A stretch of DNA of 34,022 bases, taken from an uncultured Acidimicrobiaceae bacterium. GTDB lineage: Bacteria; Actinomycetota; Acidimicrobiia; Acidimicrobiales; Ilumatobacteraceae. The stretch spans positions 1 to 34,022 of the forward strand of contig CAIYTS010000115.1 in the NCBI GenBank assembly GCA_903929185.1, written 5' to 3'. The notes under the pieces were generated by a model, which did not search any database, was not told the DNA's origin, and saw only the letters and a list, made by a program, of their open reading frames with translations. The translations under genes were made by a program, and so were the position numbers. Below are positions 28,273-34,022 of this stretch, one piece after another (the stretch's first letter is position 1; every line of letters starts with the position of its first letter).

Positions 28273-28689
28273 TTAGAGAGCAGCTAAGCCTTCAGCGAAA
28301 CGACCAGCGTGGCTCTTCTCTGCGCGAGCAAGAGTTTCGAACCAGTTAGCGATTTCTTCGAATCCTTCTTCGCGAGCTGTCTTTGCAAATCCTGGGTACA
28401 TCTGTGTGTACTCATAGGTCTCGCCGGCAACTGATGCTTTGAAGTTTGCTTCGGTCTCACCAATTGGCTCACCACTTGCTGGGTCGCCTACTTCTGCGAT
28501 GTACTCAAGATGTCCGTGCGCATGGCCGGTTTCACCTTCAGCTACTGAGCGGAACAAAGCAGCAGCGTCTGGGTAACCCTCGATGTCTGCTTTCTGTGCG
28601 AACCAGATGTAACGACGATTTGCTTGGCTTTCGCCTGCAAATGCCTCCAACAGGTTTTCGTGTGTTTTAGTTCCCTTCAAGGCTGGCAT
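28273..28689 (-). CDS. Rubrerythrin-like ferritin-fold di-iron protein (no rubredoxin domain)
   Basis: [35 protein letters not shown]...[10 protein letters not shown]...[11 protein letters not shown]; 138 aa without CxxCG rubredoxin motifs; ATG at 28689 preferred. Confidence 0.92.
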   Translation of the reverse strand: MPALKGTKTHENLLEAFAGESQANRRYIWFAQKADIEGYPDAAALFRSVAEGETGHAHGHLEYIAEVGDPASGEPIGETEANFKASVAGETYEYTQMYPGFAKTAREEGFEEIANWFETLARAEKSHAGRFAEGLAAL

Positions 28690-28712
28690 GAATGGATCCT
28701 TTCTATTTTTGG

Positions 28713-29135
28713 TTATTTCGTTGCGACTAGCGCAGAACACGCGCCGCATTGTCCTCGGTACACGATGTGTGCATCGCTCACCGAGAAATCGTCGAGGCCG
28801 CGCAATACAGGCGCCTTTGATACGTACACATCGTGGACATCACCACATCCGTCACACACCGCATGATGATGGTCTGACACGTTGGGATCAAACCGCAATG
28901 AACCTGAGCCAACTTCGATCGATTGCAATTCACCCATTTCGGCAAGGTCGGTCAATGTTTGATAGACGGTACGCAACGAGATACCTGGCATCACAGTTGT
29001 TGCGGCGCTGTGCAAAGAGTCAGCGGTGGGATGTGAACTGTTGTCGTGGAGTAACCGAAACAACAGTTGTCGTTGTGGAGTGACCTTTAGCCCTGCACGA
29101 CGAAATGCAATAGTGAGTTCCTCTGGTGATCGCAT
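28713..29135 (-). CDS. Fur-family (PerR-like) metalloregulator
   Basis: RRAGLKVTPQRQLLFRLLHDNSSHPTADSLH..., GISLRTVYQTLTDLAEMGEL, DHHHAVCDGCGDVHDV, CGAC. Confidence 0.93.
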   Translation of the reverse strand: MRSPEELTIAFRRAGLKVTPQRQLLFRLLHDNSSHPTADSLHSAATTVMPGISLRTVYQTLTDLAEMGELQSIEVGSGSLRFDPNVSDHHHAVCDGCGDVHDVYVSKAPVLRGLDDFSVSDAHIVYRGQCGACSALVATK

Positions 29136-29156
29136 GGGAGAACCTTATCTGCATCA

Positions 29157-29172
29157 ATTGCTAATTAGCAAT
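29157..29172. promoter_or_regulatory. Perfect 16-bp palindrome upstream of fur (candidate Fur/PerR operator)
   Basis: ATTGCTAATTAGCAAT in the fur/glpD divergent intergenic region, 21 nt upstream of the fur start codon. Confidence 0.65.
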
Positions 29173-29248
29173 CATTGTTATTTGTAACGAAGGTCACAGT
29201 CCCACCTCAGAATTCCTTCAATAGCCCAGACCACATAGGCTCTGTCCC

Positions 29249-30925
29249 GTGCCAACCCCTCACAATTTCTCCCGACCCTTATCCCTTTCCCGCCTTTCCA
29301 GCGAAGAATTTGATGTCGTTGTTATCGGCGGAGGAATAACTGGAGCCGGTGTCGTTCTCGATGCCGCGTCTCGCGGCCTTCGCGCATGCCTTCTTGAGCG
29401 CGACGACTTCGCATCGGGCACATCATCGAAGTCATCAAAATTGATTCACGGTGGATTGCGCTATCTCCAACAAGGCGATGTTCGGCTCGTCTATCAGGCA
29501 TTACGTGAACGCAAGCGTTTGCGTCGCAATGCTCCCCACCTCGTGCACGTTCTTCCCTTCATGATTCCGATTCTCACAAAGAACAGCGTTGTCTCGAAAA
29601 AGATTGCACGTGCTCTCGGTTCTGCAATGTGGATGTATGACCTCACAGGGGGCTGGCGCATTGGTCGCTTGCATCGCCGCCTTTCTGCTGACACTGCCTT
29701 TGCTCATTTGCCAACAATGGCACGCGAAAAGCTGTCATCTGCATACATGTATTACGACGCTGAAGCAGACGATGCACGTCTCACCCTTGCAGTGCTACGC
29801 AGCGCTGCAGACAATGGCGCAGCCATCGCAAACCAATGCCGCGTTGAAGGAATTGACTCAGCGAATCGCACACAACACTCCGTTCGTGTCCACGACCTTG
29901 TTGGAGACACTCATTTCACTATTCGCACCAAAGCGGTTGTCAATGCAACGGGCGTCTGGGCTGACGATGTCCGTGCCCTTGACGAGGCATCCCACCCCGA
30001 CACCATTCGTCCGGCAAAGGGCGTTCACCTCACTGTGCCCTGGGACAAAGTGCGCAATGACATTGCAGTAGTTATTCCTGTGCCAAGCGACAAGCGCAGT
30101 TTGTTCGTCGTTCCCTGGATCTCTCGCGGTGACGGCTCATACCAATTCACATACATCGGCACCACAGACACCGACTACAAGGGTCCAGTAAACGATCCAC
30201 AGTGCACACGCGACGACATTGAATATGTCCTTGCTGCACTGAACGCAACCGTCAACACGGATGTCACATTTGATGATGTCACAGGCGTGTGGTCTGGCCT
30301 ACGACCACTTGTAAAGATGGATGATTCTTCCGCAAAAGCTGGTCGCACTGCTGACCTCAGTCGTCGCCATCGTGTATTTACGTCCGACAACGGAGTTGTC
30401 ACGGTTACTGGCGGAAAACTCACTACGTATCGCGAAATGGCACAAGATGCTGTCGATGCCGTTTCTGAGGTGTTGGGCACCAAAACACGTTGCCACACAC
30501 GTTCACTGTCACTGCATGGCGCAAAAGGCCGCAGTATCCGTGCGTCACAACGCGATCATCACCTCGACGGCCGTTACGGAAGTGATTCTGCAGAAATAGC
30601 TGCCCTTATTGCAAACGATCCATCACTGTCTGGGCCGTTAGTAGACGGACTTCCCTATTTGCGTGCCGAAGCGGTGTATGCAGTCACACACGAAATGGCA
30701 ACGTCAGTTGACGACGTTCTGAGTCGACGCACTCGCGCCCGTTTACTGAACAGACGTGCCAGCGTTACCGCAGCACGAGCCACAGCAGACCTCATTTCTC
30801 CACTCCTTGGTTGGGACGACGCACACAGTTCAGCAAGTATCGCTGAGTTCGTTGACGCATGCGCGCGCGAAGACGCTGCCGCCATGGTGACAGAACAAGA
30901 ATTCATCGACTCACACAAGGGATAA
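29249..30925 (+). CDS. glpD: FAD-dependent glycerol-3-phosphate dehydrogenase
   Basis: FDVVVIGGGITGAGVVLDAASRGLRACLLERDDFASGTSSKSSKLIHGGLRYLQQGDVRLV; VTGGKLTTYREMA; GTG start. Confidence 0.95.
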   Translation: MPTPHNFSRPLSLSRLSSEEFDVVVIGGGITGAGVVLDAASRGLRACLLERDDFASGTSSKSSKLIHGGLRYLQQGDVRLVYQALRERKRLRRNAPHLVHVLPFMIPILTKNSVVSKKIARALGSAMWMYDLTGGWRIGRLHRRLSADTAFAHLPTMAREKLSSAYMYYDAEADDARLTLAVLRSAADNGAAIANQCRVEGIDSANRTQHSVRVHDLVGDTHFTIRTKAVVNATGVWADDVRALDEASHPDTIRPAKGVHLTVPWDKVRNDIAVVIPVPSDKRSLFVVPWISRGDGSYQFTYIGTTDTDYKGPVNDPQCTRDDIEYVLAALNATVNTDVTFDDVTGVWSGLRPLVKMDDSSAKAGRTADLSRRHRVFTSDNGVVTVTGGKLTTYREMAQDAVDAVSEVLGTKTRCHTRSLSLHGAKGRSIRASQRDHHLDGRYGSDSAEIAALIANDPSLSGPLVDGLPYLRAEAVYAVTHEMATSVDDVLSRRTRARLLNRRASVTAARATADLISPLLGWDDAHSSASIAEFVDACAREDAAAMVTEQEFIDSHKG

Positions 30926-30927
30926 CA

Positions 30928-32406
30928 ATGAGCATTCATACATTTTCAACACAGGCCACAGAGCCCATCGAATTTGGTGGTGACCCTGCTCTTGCTACGT
31001 CTCACTTACCAAGTCCTGGTCGCGCATTAACCGCAACTGAAGCGAAAGAAATTGGTGCAATTTGCGACACTACGGCCGATGCAGTTGAACGTGCACAACA
31101 CGGTCGCGACTGGTGGCCATTGTCGCTTCGATGGTCACTTCGCAATGAAGTGCCGCAAATTCCTGCTGTTGTGTGCCGACCAAAGAACACACAAGAAGTG
31201 TCGATCTTGTTGTCCTATTGCAATGACCACAAAATTCCTGTCACTCCCTCTGGTGGACGAAGTGGAGTATGTGGCGCAGCGATTCCACTTTTTGGTGGTG
31301 TTGCACTCGACATGACTCAGATGCAAGGCATCGAATCAATCGACGAAGTTTCCGGCATAGTCGAAACATTGTCCGGCACCTTTGGTCCCGATCTTGAAAA
31401 AGCAGTACGCACACACGGACTCACCATTGGGCATTACCCGCAATCATTCGACATCGCCACTGTTGGCGGTTGGGTTGCATGCCGTGGCGCTGGTCAGTAC
31501 TCAACGCGGTACGGAAAAATTGAAGACATGGTGCATGCACTTGAAGCAGTACTTGCTGATGGCACCATCATTCGTACAGGTGGAGCACCTGCTGGAGCAG
31601 TGGGACCAGACATCTCACAACTGCTACTTGGTAGCGAGGGAACTCTTGCCGTGATTACACGTGTGTGGTTGCGTGCTCACCCGCTTCCGGAAGTTGAGCG
31701 TCGTGCAGCGTTTGTGTTCACATCATTCTCTGAAGGTATTGAAGCGTGCCGCCGCATTATTCGCGCTGGGGCGACTCCGGCAGTTTTGCGTTTGTACGAC
31801 GGAGCCGAGAGCAAGCGTTCTCATGGTGGTGATGGCACGCAGTGCACCCTTCTCGTTCTTGACGAAGGCACAGAGGCCATTGTCGACGGAACAATGAGCG
31901 TCGTGTTTGACACCTGTAAAGAAATGGGAGCTACTGACGGCGATGTAGCACTTATCGAAGCATGGATGCACCATCGCAACGACACCAGCGGACTTCAAGC
32001 ACTCACTCGCAAGGGCTTTGTAGTCGACACGATGGAAGTGGCAGCCAATTGGGGTCACCTTGATGCAGTCGTCGACGCAGTTGAATCAGCAATGCTCGCT
32101 GTCCCCCACGCACGCTCTGCTACCTGTCACTTGTCGCACAGCTACATCGAAGGCGCATGTGTGTATTTCACTTTTGCAGCAACTCCAGAAGAAGTTGATT
32201 TTGAAAGCACGTACTTGGCAATGTGGAAAGCAGGCCAAGAAGCTGGTCTCAAGTCCGGAGCAAACTTGTCTCACCATCACGGCATCGGATACAGCAGATC
32301 ACAGTTCATGGAACAAGCGCTCGGTACCAGCATGGGTGTTCTTCGAGCAGTGAAAAATGCACTTGATCCGAACGGCATCTTGAACCCGGGCAAACTCGGA
32401 TTATGA
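30928..32406 (+). CDS. FAD-linked oxidase, alkyl-DHAP-synthase (AGPS)-like
   Basis: PVTPSGGRSGVCGAAIPLFGGVALDM (FAD PP-loop), IGHYPQSFDIATVGGWVACRGAGQYSTRYGKIEDMV, CHLSHSYIEGACVYFTFA, LSHHHGIGYSR, LDPNGILNPGKLGL. Confidence 0.85.
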   Translation: MSIHTFSTQATEPIEFGGDPALATSHLPSPGRALTATEAKEIGAICDTTADAVERAQHGRDWWPLSLRWSLRNEVPQIPAVVCRPKNTQEVSILLSYCNDHKIPVTPSGGRSGVCGAAIPLFGGVALDMTQMQGIESIDEVSGIVETLSGTFGPDLEKAVRTHGLTIGHYPQSFDIATVGGWVACRGAGQYSTRYGKIEDMVHALEAVLADGTIIRTGGAPAGAVGPDISQLLLGSEGTLAVITRVWLRAHPLPEVERRAAFVFTSFSEGIEACRRIIRAGATPAVLRLYDGAESKRSHGGDGTQCTLLVLDEGTEAIVDGTMSVVFDTCKEMGATDGDVALIEAWMHHRNDTSGLQALTRKGFVVDTMEVAANWGHLDAVVDAVESAMLAVPHARSATCHLSHSYIEGACVYFTFAATPEEVDFESTYLAMWKAGQEAGLKSGANLSHHHGIGYSRSQFMEQALGTSMGVLRAVKNALDPNGILNPGKLGL

Positions 32407-33863
32407 GAACACTTGTCATCGATGTAGGAACAAGCGGGCTTCGCGCCGCAATCGTGCACGATGACGCCACAGTTACCGATCTTCATTATGAAGAATTCGC
32501 GCCCAATACTCCTTTCTCAGGTCTTGTTGAATTTGATGCAACAGGAATGTATGAAGCAGTTCATCGCGTTTCGCTAGCAGCGTTAGCTTCTGGACCAGTC
32601 AACGGTGTTGGCATCACTACCCAACGTGCCTCCACCATCATTTGGCGTGCTTCAACAGGTGCACCCATCGGGCCATCACTTGGTTGGCAAGACCTGCGCA
32701 CTGTTGGCGAATGCATGGCGGCACGAGCCGAGCACGGATTCAATTTCGCACCGAACCAAACTGCAACGAAGGCAGTGTGGATGCTTCAGAACTACATCTC
32801 TGATGCCAACGAACGAAATAGCGACGACCTTCGTATCGGCACAGTTGAGTCATGGATTGTGTACAACCTCACGCGGGGCGCACAACACGTCAGTGACCAC
32901 ACCAATGCAGCAGTCACTGGCCTCACACTTCCCGACGGAACTGCGTGGAACAGCAAGATACTTTCCGTCCTTGGCATTGCCGAATACCAGTTGCCTCGCA
33001 TCGTTGATTCCATGGGTTACATCGGCGACGCCACAGACCTTCCCGGCGCACCACCAATTCTTGCCATCGCAGGAGATCAACAAGCATCACTCGTTGGCCA
33101 AGGATGCATCGTTCCGGGAATGGCAAAAATCACATTCGGCACGGGCGGCATGTTGGACATGTTTGTCGGAGACAACGCACCTACTTCTGCGCAACGCAAT
33201 TCCGGTGGAACATTTCCTATCGTTGCGTTCAGTCGCGGTGGAAAAATCTCGTACGGAACAGAAGCAATCATGTTGTCAGCCGGCACCAACATCGATTGGT
33301 TGCGCGACGACATGGGCCTCATTGCCAACGCCACTGAATCACACACGCTCGCCTCGTCTGTTTCCACAACTGACGGCGTGGCATATGTGCCTGCACTGCT
33401 CGGACTCGGAACACCATTTTGGGATTACGGCGCACGAGGTGCACTATTTGGAATCACGCGTGGCACCACTCGTGCACACATCGTGCGAGCTGTTCTCGAA
33501 GGTGTCGCCCATCGAGGTGCAGACCTGGTCGACTCCGCCGAGAAAGACTCGGGGCTCACCATCGGCGAAATTCGAATTGACGGCGGCATGAGTCGCAACC
33601 CGACGTTTGTCCAAGCCTTGGCTGATGCCACGGGTCGCCCTGTGCGCGTGTCACCTATTTCTGAAGCCACCACATTGGGCGCCGGTTTCATGGCTGGCAC
33701 AGAATCGGGACAATGGCACAATCTCAGCGCCGCAGCCGAAGCCCTCTCAGGGGCACCTGTCACCTCACCATTAGGTGCGCCGGGGATATCCCGACAACAA
33801 TGGTCAGAGGCGGTTTCTCGATCCCGCTCCTGGATACCCGAACTCTCATCACTGGACTTCTAG
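32403..33863 (+). CDS. Divergent FGGY-family carbohydrate kinase (glycerol-kinase-like, altered active site)
   Basis: LVIDVGTSGLRAAIV, TTQRASTIIW, GTVESWIVYNLT, GDQQASLVGQGC, ITFGTGGMLDM; 4-bp overlap with preceding gene. Confidence 0.9.
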   Translation: MRTLVIDVGTSGLRAAIVHDDATVTDLHYEEFAPNTPFSGLVEFDATGMYEAVHRVSLAALASGPVNGVGITTQRASTIIWRASTGAPIGPSLGWQDLRTVGECMAARAEHGFNFAPNQTATKAVWMLQNYISDANERNSDDLRIGTVESWIVYNLTRGAQHVSDHTNAAVTGLTLPDGTAWNSKILSVLGIAEYQLPRIVDSMGYIGDATDLPGAPPILAIAGDQQASLVGQGCIVPGMAKITFGTGGMLDMFVGDNAPTSAQRNSGGTFPIVAFSRGGKISYGTEAIMLSAGTNIDWLRDDMGLIANATESHTLASSVSTTDGVAYVPALLGLGTPFWDYGARGALFGITRGTTRAHIVRAVLEGVAHRGADLVDSAEKDSGLTIGEIRIDGGMSRNPTFVQALADATGRPVRVSPISEATTLGAGFMAGTESGQWHNLSAAAEALSGAPVTSPLGAPGISRQQWSEAVSRSRSWIPELSSLDF

Positions 33864-33907
33864 TGTTGTGATGCGGTATTTCGCCAACACGACAAAGGAT
33901 GCCCTAC

Positions 33908-34022
33908 GTGGACACTCACCAAGTTGAATCTCCCGACATGTCAATGACTACGCGTCGTCGACTTATCGCCTCACTTCTCGCAGGAGGAGCAGTCGTCGCT
34001 GCAGCTCCTCTGTTTGCAGGTC
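33908..34022 (+). CDS. N-terminus of a protein with putative Tat-type signal (truncated at window edge)
   Basis: GTG start: MDTHQVESPDMSMTTRRRLIASLLAGGAVVAAAPLFAG...; twin-Arg followed by hydrophobic stretch; upstream AAAGGA. Confidence 0.6.
   Translation, partial: MDTHQVESPDMSMTTRRRLIASLLAGGAVVAAAPLFAG

Noticed and set aside
32605-33591. 328-aa alternative-frame ORF inside the FGGY kinase gene
   Set aside because: Fully nested in a conserved kinase coding sequence in another frame; composition (Ser/His/Thr-rich) typical of out-of-frame translation.
33864-33907. GTGTTG...CAACAC inverted repeat after the FGGY kinase as a terminator
   Set aside because: Only 6 bp with a long loop and no U-tract; insufficient support.
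1-34022. CRISPR arrays, tRNA/rRNA genes, transposases, prophage or canonical anti-phage defence genes
   Set aside because: No direct-repeat arrays, tRNA-like cloverleafs, transposase or defence motifs recognised on reading; the HNH protein is a standalone housekeeping-type actinobacterial family.

Overview
The window is a contiguous actinobacterial chromosomal segment; WhiB, DUF3040, a PimB-like glycosyltransferase, the lack of ftsA and the dcw gene order all point to Actinomycetota. Positions 1-14659 (minus strand) hold a division/cell-wall (dcw) cluster in transcription order mraZ-rsmH-ftsL-ftsI-murE-mraY-murD-ftsW-murG-murC-murB-ftsQ-ftsZ, with ftsZ truncated at the window edge and no murF between murE and mraY. 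The mraZ promoter carries a 10-bp-phased TGGGG array (MraZ boxes) over a TTGACA promoter. The mraZ-rsmH spacer encodes a 23-bp imperfect hairpin whose only irregularities are two G-U wobbles in the transcribed strand; it resembles an mraW-leader RNA. Next come a lipoate-ligase-like gene, an HNH nuclease, DUF3040, dinB, an inositol monophosphatase-glpK pair, a ROK kinase, an SRPBCC protein, a PimB-like glycosyltransferase, queG, a Cys-rich mini-protein, trpD and whiB. The most notable accessory module is fur-rubrerythrin-(Fe-S CCG protein)-DUF3501, with a perfect 16-bp palindrome upstream of fur. The right end is a glpD / AGPS-like FAD oxidase / divergent FGGY-kinase operon. That kinase has lost several canonical glycerol-contact residues, so its substrate may not be glycerol. 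No tRNA, rRNA, CRISPR or mobile element was recognised. All family calls come from reading motifs by eye; no database search was run.
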